Positions 52,824 through 61,846 of a stretch of 64,000 nucleotides of DNA are shown here, piece by piece; position 1 is the first letter of the stretch; each line of letters begins with the position of its first letter. The notes beneath the pieces are model-generated. The model was not told the DNA's origin and did not search any database. It saw only the letters and a program-made list of their open reading frames with translations. The position numbers and the translations under genes are program-made. The stretch lies in assembly GCF_003384035.1 (NCBI RefSeq), contig NZ_QQAK01000011.1, positions 1-64,000 of the forward strand, written 5' to 3'. The DNA is from Sporosarcina sp. BI001-red (GTDB lineage Bacteria; Bacillota; Bacilli; Bacillales_A; Planococcaceae).

Positions 52824-54203
52824 ATGCTAAACTCACTTTGGCTTGAAACTGCCTATCCACGGGATACGTATCTCCCACCCTCTTCAGATACAACATGCGA
52901 TGTTTGTATTATAGGAGGTGGATTATGCGGCCTCACCGCAGCATATTTGTTAGCAAAAGCCGGTAAAAAAGTGTTATTGCTTGAAAAGGATCGAATTCTT
53001 GAAGGTGCTTCCGGAAATACGACCGGTAAACTAACGACGCAACATGATTTAGTCTATGCAGACATATTAAAGACATTCGGCGCAGAATCCGCAAAACTCT
53101 ACTATAAGACGAACGATGATGCGATTCGGTTCGCCCAATCCATTGCTGAAGGTGATGAACTGCGCTCAACGAATTCTGTATTATTTGCATCTACTGACAA
53201 TGGAGTGACCTCTTTAAGGAAAGAAGCGGATGCCTATCAAACACTGGGAATCCCATTTGATCGGCGGTTGAATTGTGAATTACCACTCTCCGTTAAAGAA
53301 ACACTTACACTAACGGATCAAGCACAGCTGCATCCGGTCCGATTTGGTCAGCATATTGCAAAGCTCGCTGTTTCTGAAGGAGCGCAGCTGTGCGAGAAAT
53401 CGGACGTCCGGTCTATGGACTTAAAAGAAAAGTCTCTCCAACTCGCATCCGGCATCGTCATTAACTTTGATGAACTCCTGTTGTGTACACATTATCCAAT
53501 TGAAGCACTGCGCGGCATGAACATTATGAAGCTGGAAGTAAAACGTTCCTATTTGGTTTCTGCACCTGCTGATATGCCATTGCAAAGCCAGTACTTATCC
53601 GTGGATGAACCAAAACGTTCGATCCGGACAGTATTCATTGACGGTCGTCCCCATTTTTTACTAGCGGGTGAAGATCATAAAGCAGGTGTCACAAGCGAAA
53701 CCGATATCCATTACAACCGCCTTGCGGAAGAGCTACAATCTATCTATCATCTAGGCGAACCGATCCATAGCTGGTCTGCGCAAGATCCGTCCACTCCAGA
53801 TTTAATCCCCTACGCAGGTCCGATTTCAGCTGCGATGCCCTATGTTCATATTTGTACAGGCTTTCGTAAATGGGGAATGACAAATTCCCTTGCAGCCGCA
53901 CAAATCGTCACTGATCAGATTACAGGTCAACCGAACCCTGCCATCTCGCTATATGCACCTGATCGAACTGGCTTCGGGACACTTTTACTTCAGGCTTTGA
54001 AAACGACAGGGTTTGTATTGAAGGAATTTACCGGCGGTCACTTGACTCGTACCAACGCACCCATTTGTACGCATATGGGATGCCGTACCCGTTGGAACAC
54101 AGGTGATGAAACCTGGGATTGCCCCTGCCATGGGTCCCGTTTCAGAAAGGATGGTTCTGTACTGGAAGGTCCGGCCACACGCCCACTCAATTTGAAGGAG
54201 TGA
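52824..54203 (+). CDS. FAD-dependent oxidoreductase with shortened Rieske domain (YhfW-like)
   Basis: A 459-aa protein. The N-terminal DAO-type FAD domain shows the dinucleotide motif CIIGGGLCGLTAAYLLAKAG. The C-terminus has the Rieske [2Fe-2S] ligands in CTHMGCRTRWN and CPCHGSRF. Homologues such as B. subtilis YhfW (509 aa) have about 40-45 more residues between the end of the FAD part (FTGGHLT) and the first CTH motif, which build the opening beta strands of the Rieske fold; here HLTRTNAPICTHMGC joins directly. All ligands are present, so it may still fold. Substrate unknown. Confidence 0.85.
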   Translation: MLNSLWLETAYPRDTYLPPSSDTTCDVCIIGGGLCGLTAAYLLAKAGKKVLLLEKDRILEGASGNTTGKLTTQHDLVYADILKTFGAESAKLYYKTNDDAIRFAQSIAEGDELRSTNSVLFASTDNGVTSLRKEADAYQTLGIPFDRRLNCELPLSVKETLTLTDQAQLHPVRFGQHIAKLAVSEGAQLCEKSDVRSMDLKEKSLQLASGIVINFDELLLCTHYPIEALRGMNIMKLEVKRSYLVSAPADMPLQSQYLSVDEPKRSIRTVFIDGRPHFLLAGEDHKAGVTSETDIHYNRLAEELQSIYHLGEPIHSWSAQDPSTPDLIPYAGPISAAMPYVHICTGFRKWGMTNSLAAAQIVTDQITGQPNPAISLYAPDRTGFGTLLLQALKTTGFVLKEFTGGHLTRTNAPICTHMGCRTRWNTGDETWDCPCHGSRFRKDGSVLEGPATRPLNLKE

Positions 54204-54414
54204 CTTGGATTTTTTGGTACTGCCCTGGTGGTACCGGTAATTTGGATAGTCGTATCGGCAATATGGAATTCGAAATCGGGACTTTCAAAGAGGGAATCAC
54301 CACTCTCATACAATTCAATGGATTTTATCGCATAACCCACTTATCTGATGACTAGACTTAGGCTACCTGAACGTATCCACGGAAGTAAACGTCAACTCTG
54401 ACCAATATGAAATT

Positions 54415-54466
54415 AAAAAAGCTGCCGAAAGAGTGAACATATCACTCATACGGCAGCTTTTCGTTA
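54415..54466. terminator. Bidirectional terminator after ppaC
   Basis: Stem AAAAGCTGCCG-AGAGTGA / TCACTC-CGGCAGCTTTT with loop ACATA; T-runs on both strands. The 210 bp between the FAD gene stop and this hairpin hold no recognisable feature. Confidence 0.9.
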
Positions 54467-54469
54467 TTC

Positions 54470-55396
54470 TCACTTAAATGCTTCAGTCAAAACTGGAACG
54501 ATTTGTTTCTTCCGTGATACGATTCCGTTCAAAATGGCCATATCATTCGCTGGTACTACTTTAAACGCAGCCATAGCAGAGAATGCTTTTTCACCAATTG
54601 CAATGGCAATCGAATCATTGTTAATAATATCCGTAATGACAAACAAGAATAAATCAAGCTTCTTCACAGATACTACTTTCGTCAACAGCTCAGTCAGCTC
54701 ATCCTTACGATTCAAGACGTCATTCAGATCCACTGCATTTACTTGCGCAATTTCCATCGTCACGTCATTGACCTCAAACGTTTTTGCGTCAAGTGAAATG
54801 AGTTCTTCCAATGTTTTGTCGCTGAGATTTGCACCCGCCTTAAGCATGTCCAATCCGTAAACATTTGCGTCCACGCCTGCGATTTCTGTAAGTTCGTCAG
54901 CTGCTTTCCGATCTTCTTCAGTAAATGTAGGGGATTTAAACAACAACGAATCCGAAATAATTGCCGACAACATAAGTCCTGCAATATTTTTCGGAATAGT
55001 TACACCGTGTTCTTTGAACAACTTATTTAAAATTGTCGCCGTACAACCAACTGGTTCGGCACGATAGTAAAGAGGTTCGCTTGTTTGGAAATTGGCAATC
55101 CGGTGGTGGTCAATAACTTCGAGCACTTGCACATCCTCAATGTCATCAACACTTTGTTGCTTTTCGTTATGATCGACTAAAATCACTTTTGATGATTCAG
55201 ACGCTGCTCGGTCGATTTGTCTCGGTGATTCAAAACCGAACGTTTCCAATGCAAACGCAGTCTCTTCAGAAATACTGCCAAGTCTTACGGCTTCTGCATC
55301 CACTCCAATTTGTTGTTTCAAATAAGCGTATGTGATCGCAGAAGCGATTGAATCCGTGTCAGGATTTTTGTGGCCGAATACAAGTACTTTGTTCAT
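54470..55396 (-). CDS. ppaC: Manganese-dependent inorganic pyrophosphatase
   Basis: A 308-aa DHH-family (family II) pyrophosphatase. Metal motifs are [10 protein letters not shown] at the N-terminus, LVDHNE, and [10 protein letters not shown] near residue 95; the C-terminal substrate motif is SRKKQIVP. It hydrolyses pyrophosphate using Mn(II). Length is as in B. subtilis PpaC (309 aa). Confidence 0.95.
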   Translation of the reverse strand: MNKVLVFGHKNPDTDSIASAITYAYLKQQIGVDAEAVRLGSISEETAFALETFGFESPRQIDRAASESSKVILVDHNEKQQSVDDIEDVQVLEVIDHHRIANFQTSEPLYYRAEPVGCTATILNKLFKEHGVTIPKNIAGLMLSAIISDSLLFKSPTFTEEDRKAADELTEIAGVDANVYGLDMLKAGANLSDKTLEELISLDAKTFEVNDVTMEIAQVNAVDLNDVLNRKDELTELLTKVVSVKKLDLFLFVITDIINNDSIAIAIGEKAFSAMAAFKVVPANDMAILNGIVSRKKQIVPVLTEAFK

Positions 55397-55447
55397 AAGT
55401 GAATTCCTCCTAATATCTATACCTAATGCATCTTTCTTATCTTACCA

Positions 55448-55894
55448 TCACGGCAAGGGTGGCGGAAACAGAAGCAATCCAATTTCATCTTTATTTTGTA
55501 CAAAGTCTTCAATCGTATACCGGTCTAACACTGCAAGATACGCTTGCAAGGCTTCCTGCAATACGCCCTTTAAGCGACAAGCGGGTGCGAGTACACACAT
55601 ATTGGATTCTCGGTTAAAACATTCAACCAATTGAAAGTCGTCTTCTGTTTTCCTAACAACGTGTCCCACATTAATATGCTTCGGCAGGACTTTCAAACGG
55701 ATTCCGCCTCCCCTGCCGCGAACAGTTTCAATAAAGCCCGACTTACCGAGCTCATGCACGACTTTTGTCAAATGATTTTTTGAAATCCTGAATGCCTCGG
55801 ATATTTCTGCTATCGTCGATAATTCACCTTCAGGCTTAGCAGCCAAAAAAATCAAAACACGCAACGAGTAGTCTGTATAGAGCGTTAACCGCAT
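55448..55894 (-). CDS. nsrR: Nitric-oxide-sensing repressor NsrR (Rrf2 family)
   Basis: A 148-aa Rrf2 regulator. The DNA-binding half shows SKNHLTKVVHELGKSGFIETVRGRGGG, and the three cysteines for the [4Fe-4S] cluster are in ECFNRESNMCVLAPAC. B. subtilis NsrR has 146 aa and begins MKLTNYTDYSLRVL; accordingly I chose the ATG at 55894. It diverges from hmp, its classic target. Confidence 0.92.
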   Translation of the reverse strand: MRLTLYTDYSLRVLIFLAAKPEGELSTIAEISEAFRISKNHLTKVVHELGKSGFIETVRGRGGGIRLKVLPKHINVGHVVRKTEDDFQLVECFNRESNMCVLAPACRLKGVLQEALQAYLAVLDRYTIEDFVQNKDEIGLLLFPPPLP

Positions 55895-55977
55895 CCCGTT
55901 CACCATTCCTTCTATGAGGTCCTATATTTTTGTCTAATCCTTGAATGAAATGTGACTAAAATTCGAACTGTCTTTAA

Positions 55978-56002
55978 AGATGTATTTTTTATATAGCTTT
56001 TT
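55978..56002. promoter_or_regulatory. Candidate NsrR operator before hmp
   Basis: AAGATGTATTTTTTATATAG contains a half-site close to the NsrR element AAGATGYATTT, in the nsrR-hmp divergent gap about 55-75 bp before hmp. A TATGAT -10-like box follows at about 56017. Confidence 0.55.
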
Positions 56003-56054
56003 TAATTCATTAGGATTATGATAAATTCATCAACTACGAGAGGTCGTGTCAATT

Positions 56055-57242
56055 ATGTTATCCCAAGAAAAAATTGATATTATTAAATCCACTGTACCTG
56101 TTCTCGAACAACATGGCAAAACAATTACAACTGTGTTCTACAAAAATATGTTCGAGGCGCATCCTGAGCTATTGAACGTGTTCAACCACGTTAACCAAGC
56201 ACAAGGACGGCAACAAACTGCACTTTCAAATACTGTACTCGCAGCAGCAAAACATATCGACAACTTGGGAGCAATTATTCCAGCGGTTGTCCAAATCGCA
56301 AACAAACACGTTTCACTTGGCATCGTACCAGAACAATATCCAATCGTTGGAAAGTACCTTCTTGGTGCTATTAAAGAAGTTCTTGGCGATGCAGCAACTC
56401 CTGAAATCTTAGGAGCATGGGAAGAAGCATATGGAATAATTGCTGATGCATTCATCGGCGTAGAAAAATCCATGTATGACGAGATGGAGGCTGAAGAAGG
56501 CGGCTGGAAATTGTTCAAAGGTTTTGTCCTTGCTGATAAAATCAAAGAGAGCGATGTTATTACTTCTTTCTACTTTAAACCTGTTGATGGTGGGAATGTA
56601 CCATCGTACAAACCAGGACAATTCATCAGTATCAAACTTGAAATCCCTGGGGAGAAAAATACGTTGATTCGTCAATATAGCCTTTCCCAAGCACCGAACG
56701 GCGAATCATTCCGTATCTCTGTAAAACGCGAAGGAGAAAACAATCCAAATGGAAAAGCATCTGTCTTCCTTCATGATCAGTTGAACGTTGGAGATATCGT
56801 AGAACTTAGCGCTCCAGCAGGAGACTTCTACCTAGACGTAGCGAACACTACACCTGTCACACTAATCAGTGGTGGTGTCGGAGTGACTCCAATGATGGCA
56901 ATGTACGAAACAATAGCTACAACAACACCTGAACGACCTGTAGCATTCCTACACTCTGCTCGGACTCGTAGTCACCAAGCTTTTGACAAAGTCGTTCGTG
57001 AAATGGATGAATCCCTTGCAACTTCGAGCTATGCAGCGCTTTACTCTGAAGAAGGTGACGGATTCATCAACCGTGAATTCCTTGAGAAAAACGTTAAAGA
57101 AGGAAGCGACGTTTACGTATGTGGTCCGACTCCATTCATGCAAGCAGTGATTAATGAATTGTATGCAATGGGCATCGACAAAGAAAAAGTTCACTTTGAA
57201 TTCTTCGGTCCTGCAGTACAACTTGAACTCGCAAACGCTTAA
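56055..57242 (+). CDS. hmp: Flavohemoprotein (nitric oxide dioxygenase)
   Basis: A 395-aa protein with an N-terminal globin domain (about 1-140, proximal His in NKHVSLGI), an FAD-binding domain with RQYSLS, and an NAD-binding domain with GGVGVTPM and VCGPTPFM. It converts NO to nitrate. The ATG at 56055 is 10 nt after GAGAGGT; a GTG 9 nt upstream is possible. Control by NsrR is inferred from the divergent neighbour and operator. Confidence 0.95.
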   Translation: MLSQEKIDIIKSTVPVLEQHGKTITTVFYKNMFEAHPELLNVFNHVNQAQGRQQTALSNTVLAAAKHIDNLGAIIPAVVQIANKHVSLGIVPEQYPIVGKYLLGAIKEVLGDAATPEILGAWEEAYGIIADAFIGVEKSMYDEMEAEEGGWKLFKGFVLADKIKESDVITSFYFKPVDGGNVPSYKPGQFISIKLEIPGEKNTLIRQYSLSQAPNGESFRISVKREGENNPNGKASVFLHDQLNVGDIVELSAPAGDFYLDVANTTPVTLISGGVGVTPMMAMYETIATTTPERPVAFLHSARTRSHQAFDKVVREMDESLATSSYAALYSEEGDGFINREFLEKNVKEGSDVYVCGPTPFMQAVINELYAMGIDKEKVHFEFFGPAVQLELANA

Positions 57243-57249
57243 TAATTTA

Positions 57250-57292
57250 AAACAAGCCGTCATCGTTATTGCGATGACGGCTTGTTTTTTGT
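57250..57292. terminator. Bidirectional terminator after hmp
   Basis: Stem AACAAGCCGTCATCG/CGATGACGGCTTGTT with loop TTATTG, then T6 on plus. Confidence 0.93.
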
Positions 57293-57294
57293 TT

Positions 57295-58356
57295 CTATTT
57301 TGAACTTCGTAATGCTTTCTTAGGCATTCTGAACGATGCGATTAACAGCGTCAACATGAGGAACAATCCAATACAACCGATGTACGGATACAAGATGTCC
57401 AATAATGCTGAGAAGCCAAAGAAACTTAACCCAAACCCGATAATGAGGACAAGGATTACAAACGAACGAAATCGGGGTGTTCCCCTTTTTGTAAATCGTG
57501 CACCAAAGGAATAAAACATACTGACTGCCGTATTGAAAATCATGCCATACAAGACAACCGCCATCAGAACGCCCAAGATTGGTGAAATGTCATTAATAAT
57601 AGCAAGCATTGGTAAATCAGCATCTTTTACTATATCAATTTTCGAGAAGATTGCTAAGTTACTTAATAGAATCATAATACCTAGCCCAAGCCCACCAACG
57701 AGTCCACCGAGAGTTGCTGCTTTTTCATCTTTTTCAGCTCCACCCATTACGAGCGCCATGGAAGCACCCACTGCAATATTGAAGGAAACATAGTTAATCG
57801 CTGAGAACCACCAATTCGGCAAAGGTGTTTGAATGGATGTTGCCACACTGTTCAGGCTTGAGAACGAATCCGACATATTGGTCAGACAATAGACTGAAAC
57901 GATGATGACCGCGAGTATAAGGAACGGGGTGATACTACCGATAACAGCCACGACACGGTCTACATTTAATAATAACGTTAAAAACACCAAGATAATCATG
58001 AGCAAACTTCCTATGTAGGGAGGAAGTCCAAATTGCTGATTCAAGTTTGAACCCGCGCCTGCAATCATGACGACGCCTACAGAAAATAACGTGATGACAA
58101 TAACTCCATCGACTATTATACCGAGGTATTTCCCGCTTATTGTATAGACAGCTTCTTTATGCGAGGTCGTTTGCATCCGACTTCCTATCCGCGTAAGGAG
58201 CATTCCGAAGTATGCAAACAAGACCGTAGAAATGATGGCTCCAATAATGCCGAGTAACCCGAAGCTTGTAAAGTATTGAACAATTTCTTTCCCCGAAGCA
58301 AATCCAGCTCCGACAATAATCCCAATAAAAGCGCTACCCATCTTTAAAACTTTCAA
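57295..58356 (-). CDS. YkvI-family membrane transporter
   Basis: A 353-aa membrane protein with about ten transmembrane helices and the opening SAFIGIIVGAGFASGKEIVQYF, typical of the YkvI branch of the APC-like transporters. The start is a TTG 6 nt after AGGGGGA; upstream in-frame codons lack a site. Substrate unknown, maybe an amino acid. It is convergent with hmp. Confidence 0.85.
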   Translation of the reverse strand: MKVLKMGSAFIGIIVGAGFASGKEIVQYFTSFGLLGIIGAIISTVLFAYFGMLLTRIGSRMQTTSHKEAVYTISGKYLGIIVDGVIVITLFSVGVVMIAGAGSNLNQQFGLPPYIGSLLMIILVFLTLLLNVDRVVAVIGSITPFLILAVIIVSVYCLTNMSDSFSSLNSVATSIQTPLPNWWFSAINYVSFNIAVGASMALVMGGAEKDEKAATLGGLVGGLGLGIMILLSNLAIFSKIDIVKDADLPMLAIINDISPILGVLMAVVLYGMIFNTAVSMFYSFGARFTKRGTPRFRSFVILVLIIGFGLSFFGFSALLDILYPYIGCIGLFLMLTLLIASFRMPKKALRSSK

Positions 58357-58397
58357 GCATTTTCCCCCTAATTCGTGACCACATTGGTGCAAACGAT

Positions 58398-58577
58398 TTA
58401 TTGCTTTCTCTTTAAATTTTCTGAATTCTCTGAGAGCAGTCCTTCCAATCTTTTCAGTCTAGCTGAATTGTCAATTGCATTTCGTATAACCAAGTAACGC
58501 ATAAACGAAAACAGAACGAAGACGAAAACGAGCACCCGCAACCATGCTCCCCAAAAATTCACTTCCAATCTTGCCAC
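58398..58577 (-). CDS. Small membrane/coiled-coil protein, start uncertain
   Basis: A 59-aa reading frame from GTG 58577. It has one strong transmembrane helix (WLRVLVFVFVLFSFMRYLVI) followed by a charged coil (RLKRLEGLLSENSENLKRK). The frame stays open upstream to about 58628, where a strong AAAGGAG lies, but no standard start codon matches that site. Either a rare start, a small frameshift or the internal GTG is used. It lies 41 bp upstream of the ykvI-like start. Function unknown. Confidence 0.5.
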   Translation of the reverse strand: MARLEVNFWGAWLRVLVFVFVLFSFMRYLVIRNAIDNSARLKRLEGLLSENSENLKRKQ

Positions 58578-58647
58578 TTTCCAGGCTATTCTGGCTATGT
58601 ATGTTGCTTTGTTTAATTTACCACTCCTTTAAAGCGTTTTCAACTCA

Positions 58648-58673
58648 CCAAAAAGAAGACCCACAAAGGGGTC
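58648..58673 (-). terminator. Terminator after the PfpI-type gene
   Basis: Stem GACCC/GGGTC with a 6-nt loop followed on minus by TTCTTTTT. Confidence 0.75.
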
Positions 58674-58701
58674 GACTCAGAACTACGTCTATTTTCCCTA
58701 A

Positions 58702-59217
58702 TTATACTTCTAGTAACTTAAGGGCTTCTCGGTTAAACGCAGGGATATCTTCAGGCTGACGACTTGTAACAAGTTGGTTATGACAAACAACGACTTCCTT
58801 GTCATGGAATTTAGTACCCGCATACTCCATGTCAACGCGAATCGACTTATACCCTGTAGCGTCACGACCTTCCAATGCTTTTGCAGTAATCAGCAGCTGT
58901 GGTCCGTGACAAATTGCAAATACAGGCTTATCCGCATCCATGAACGCTTTGGCGAAGTTGACGAAACGATCATCTGCACGGAGCTGATCTGGAGAAAAAC
59001 CTCCAGGGATGAACAATGCATCGAAATCTTCCGGCTTCACTTCGTTAATTCCTTTGTCAATCCTAACGGGCGTACCTTTTTTCATACCTTTAACGATAGT
59101 GCCTGCTTCGTTTTCAATGGTCACTACTTCATGACCCGCATCTTGGAAAGCCTTCGCTGGATCTGCGTACTCTGAGTCCTCAAACATATTAGTAAGTACA
59201 GTTGCAATCTTAGCCAT
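58702..59217 (-). CDS. DJ-1/PfpI-family protein (YfkM type)
   Basis: A 171-aa class I glutamine-amidotransferase-like protein. The nucleophilic Cys is in FAICHGPQ, with the supporting Glu near MFEDSEY and the FIPGGFSPD motif. It is like B. subtilis YfkM, a general stress protein with protease- or deglycase-like fold. AAAGGAG is 11 nt before the ATG at 59217. A weak SigB-like promoter lies upstream. Confidence 0.9.
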   Translation of the reverse strand: MAKIATVLTNMFEDSEYADPAKAFQDAGHEVVTIENEAGTIVKGMKKGTPVRIDKGINEVKPEDFDALFIPGGFSPDQLRADDRFVNFAKAFMDADKPVFAICHGPQLLITAKALEGRDATGYKSIRVDMEYAGTKFHDKEVVVCHNQLVTSRQPEDIPAFNREALKLLEV

Positions 59218-59265
59218 TTTCACATGCACTCCTTTTAATTAATTAATTTTGTCTCACTTTCATTA

Positions 59266-59292
59266 TTTTCCACGTATCTTCCAAAACTAAAC
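59266..59292 (-). promoter_or_regulatory. Weak SigB-like promoter of the PfpI-type gene
   Basis: On the minus strand GTTTAG (59287-59292) and GGAAAA (59266-59271) with a 15-bp spacer. The -10 deviates from GGGTAT. Mentioned because yfkM is SigB-dependent in B. subtilis. Confidence 0.4.
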
Positions 59293-59886
59293 CTATGGCC
59301 TGAATTTAGAAACAAATGCATTGTCTTTTTCATAAAAGCGCCATGGATAGTGCACTGCTTCACCTGCATTTGAAATGCCGATGCGAGGACTAGTGACAAC
59401 TTCACCTACCGCATCCGATTTTGCAATGAACAACGGACGATCCGTCCAATGATGACCATAGTAATCCATTGTAATTCCGAGCGCTTTTGTCAGTTTCCCT
59501 GGTCCATTCGTCCAGTTTTTCATAGCGAGATTTTCTCCCCTACGTTGGCGCATGAATTCCAATCCTTCCACGGGTTCTCCTGCACGGATCAGAATTGCGT
59601 GTGGAGTTCCAACAGGTCCACTGACAACATTCATCAACGTGTGCGTGTGCATTTGATAAGTATACACACTGCCCGCTTCTCCAAACATCACTTCCGTTCT
59701 TTTTGTTCTACGATTTTTAAAGCTATGTGCAGCCTGATCCTCTGCTCCGTGATAGGCCTCTGTTTCTACAATCCTTGCGATGACAGGTCCTGTAGGGAGT
59801 TCATGGATAATGAGCTGACCGATCAAGTCTTGGGCAAGTTCCAGTACCGGTTTATCAAAGAAGCTTTTCTCAACTGGCTGATAAAT
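59293..59886 (-). CDS. DNA-3-methyladenine glycosylase (AAG/MPG type)
   Basis: A 197-aa MPG-fold glycosylase that removes alkylated purines. Key motifs are the catalytic ETEAYHGAEDQAAHSF and the GxxYVY-type AGSVYTYQMHTH with NGPGKLTKAL. The frame opens at ATT 59886, 8 nt after AAAGGAGG, and gives IYQPVEKSFFDKPVLELAQ, the expected N-terminus of the family. The first standard codon (TTG 59826) would remove ~20 conserved residues and has no ribosome site. So a rare AUU start is likely. Confidence 0.88.
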   Translation of the reverse strand: MYQPVEKSFFDKPVLELAQDLIGQLIIHELPTGPVIARIVETEAYHGAEDQAAHSFKNRRTKRTEVMFGEAGSVYTYQMHTHTLMNVVSGPVGTPHAILIRAGEPVEGLEFMRQRRGENLAMKNWTNGPGKLTKALGITMDYYGHHWTDRPLFIAKSDAVGEVVTSPRIGISNAGEAVHYPWRFYEKDNAFVSKFRP

Positions 59887-60023
59887 AGTGCATTCCTCCT
59901 TTTTTTCAACAGTTCCGAATTCCCAAAGAAATAATCTGCCGGTTGAAGTTGTGCTATGTATTTTAAGGTCTACCCAACTTTCATTGTTTACAATCTATCT
60001 TCGGTTACAAATGGGACAATTGA

Positions 60024-60055
60024 AAAAGGACCTTCCTAAAACGAAAGGTCCTTTC
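60024..60055 (-). terminator. Terminator after the ABC exporter gene
   Basis: Stem AAAGGACCTT/AAGGTCCTTT with a 10-nt loop, then T5 on the minus strand. Confidence 0.9.
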
Positions 60056-60058
60056 TAG

Positions 60059-61828
60059 TTACACAAGGCGATTGACCGAGAGCCCTTGACCCGCAGCAAA
60101 TTCTTCATACATCTTATGCGATTGCAATAGCTCCTGGTGCGTTCCTATTCCCGTAATAGTACCCTTCTCTAAAAAGATCAATTGGTCCGCGTCTATTACA
60201 GTCGATAACCTGTGTGCAATAATCAGCGTCGTACGACCTACCATCAGTCTCTGGAGCGCTTCCTGGACATGTGTTTGTGAACCACTATCCAAGTTCGACG
60301 TCGCTTCGTCCAGTAAAAGGATGGACGGATTATGCAACAATGCACGGGCAATTGCAATCCGCTGTCGTTGACCACCCGAAAGTTTCATGCCACGTTCTCC
60401 GACTAACGTGTCGAATCCATCTTCCATCTCTTCGATGAATCCAAGCGCGTTAGCCGCCGACGCAGCGTTTCGAATTCTTTCAAGCGAAGGGCGCTCTGCC
60501 AATCCATAGGCGATGTTGTCCACAATGGTTCCACTCAGTAAAGGACTCTCCTGCGAGACATACCCAATTCTTCCTCGCCAATCCGATAGCTCAATCTCTT
60601 CAACAGGTCGATCTCCAAGGAAAATCGTACCGGATACGGGTTTGTAAAATCGCTCAATTAGAGAAAACAGCGTTGTTTTACCCCCACCACTTGGACCTAC
60701 AAATGCTGTCACAGTTCCTGGTACAGCACGGAACGTCACGTTTTTCAAAACGGGCTTCTCACTTTTATAAGAGAACGATACCTCCTGAAAGGCAAGTGCC
60801 GATTCAGAATGTCCTGTTACTCCTTCAGTCCGTTCACTGTCCATTCCTAAGATCTGTTGAATGCGCTCTGTCGCTCCGACTGCTTTTTGGAATACTGTAA
60901 ACACTTGAGCCATCTGTGCAAATGGGACAATAATCTGGAACATGAGAAAAATTATCGCGACAAGTGTTCCAGCAGATAGTGCCCCTTTAGAAACTTGGGC
61001 ACCGCCATATCCTAGAATCGCGACTAAAATCCCCATCATGATAAGCGTCATGACTGGCGAAATCACGGCTTGGATTTTCGCTTCACGAAGTCCAAAACCG
61101 AACAACGAACGAATGGCAACTGAGCCCTTTTCCTGTTCATACGGTTCTGCACGGTATGCTTTCACAAGACGAATGTCCCCAAGTACTCGACCTAAGAGCC
61201 CTGAGAATTTTGCCATTTCAGCTTGAGTTGCTTTAGCAATTTTATGCATGACTCGCCCTAAAGGAAAGATGATCGCCATACTGATTGGGATGCTAATAAG
61301 CATAATGAGTGTCATCTTCCAGTCGAGGTACAAGAGAATTGCTATTGCTCCAATGATGGAAATGATACCCGTAATAAGCGATACCAAATGGTCGGCAACC
61401 AGTTGCTTCAAAATAGTAGTATCTTGTGTAATTCGACTCATCGTTTCTCCTGTTTCGGTTTCATCGTAATACGGAACCGGTAAACGGAGCACTTTACCCC
61501 AGAGACGCGTTCTCAAGTCAGCAACAATCGTTTCTCCAATATAGGCAAGCATGTAGTAAGACACTCCACCGAGCAGTGCCTGGATTACAAATACTGCAAA
61601 TAGAAATATAGCAGTTTTCCAGTTGAATAAATCACTTGTCAACGAGTCGACAAGTTGTTTGGTCACTAAAGGGATTGCAAGACTTGCTAACGTTGAAAAA
61701 AGCGCTAATACTAGGGCTGCTACCGTAACCCCTTTCGGCCACTCCAATTGTTTTAACAAGCTGACAAACTCTTTCAACGACCCTTTCGTTTGTTTCGTTT
61801 CTTGACCCGTATCCACGCTAAGTCCCAT
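60059..61828 (-). CDS. ABC multidrug exporter, half-transporter (BmrA/LmrA type)
   Basis: A 589-aa fused permease-ATPase. Six transmembrane helices occupy about 40-320; the nucleotide-binding domain has Walker A GPSGGGKTT, Q loop YVSQESPLL, signature LSGGQRQR, Walker B ILLLDEATSNLD and the H loop IIAHRLS. It would dimerise and export hydrophobic compounds using ATP. The ATG has only a weak site (GGGA); a GTG 15 nt inside is an alternative. Substrate not known. Confidence 0.9.
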   Translation of the reverse strand: MGLSVDTGQETKQTKGSLKEFVSLLKQLEWPKGVTVAALVLALFSTLASLAIPLVTKQLVDSLTSDLFNWKTAIFLFAVFVIQALLGGVSYYMLAYIGETIVADLRTRLWGKVLRLPVPYYDETETGETMSRITQDTTILKQLVADHLVSLITGIISIIGAIAILLYLDWKMTLIMLISIPISMAIIFPLGRVMHKIAKATQAEMAKFSGLLGRVLGDIRLVKAYRAEPYEQEKGSVAIRSLFGFGLREAKIQAVISPVMTLIMMGILVAILGYGGAQVSKGALSAGTLVAIIFLMFQIIVPFAQMAQVFTVFQKAVGATERIQQILGMDSERTEGVTGHSESALAFQEVSFSYKSEKPVLKNVTFRAVPGTVTAFVGPSGGGKTTLFSLIERFYKPVSGTIFLGDRPVEEIELSDWRGRIGYVSQESPLLSGTIVDNIAYGLAERPSLERIRNAASAANALGFIEEMEDGFDTLVGERGMKLSGGQRQRIAIARALLHNPSILLLDEATSNLDSGSQTHVQEALQRLMVGRTTLIIAHRLSTVIDADQLIFLEKGTITGIGTHQELLQSHKMYEEFAAGQGLSVNRLV

Positions 61829-61846
61829 TTAAATTCCCGCTTTCAA

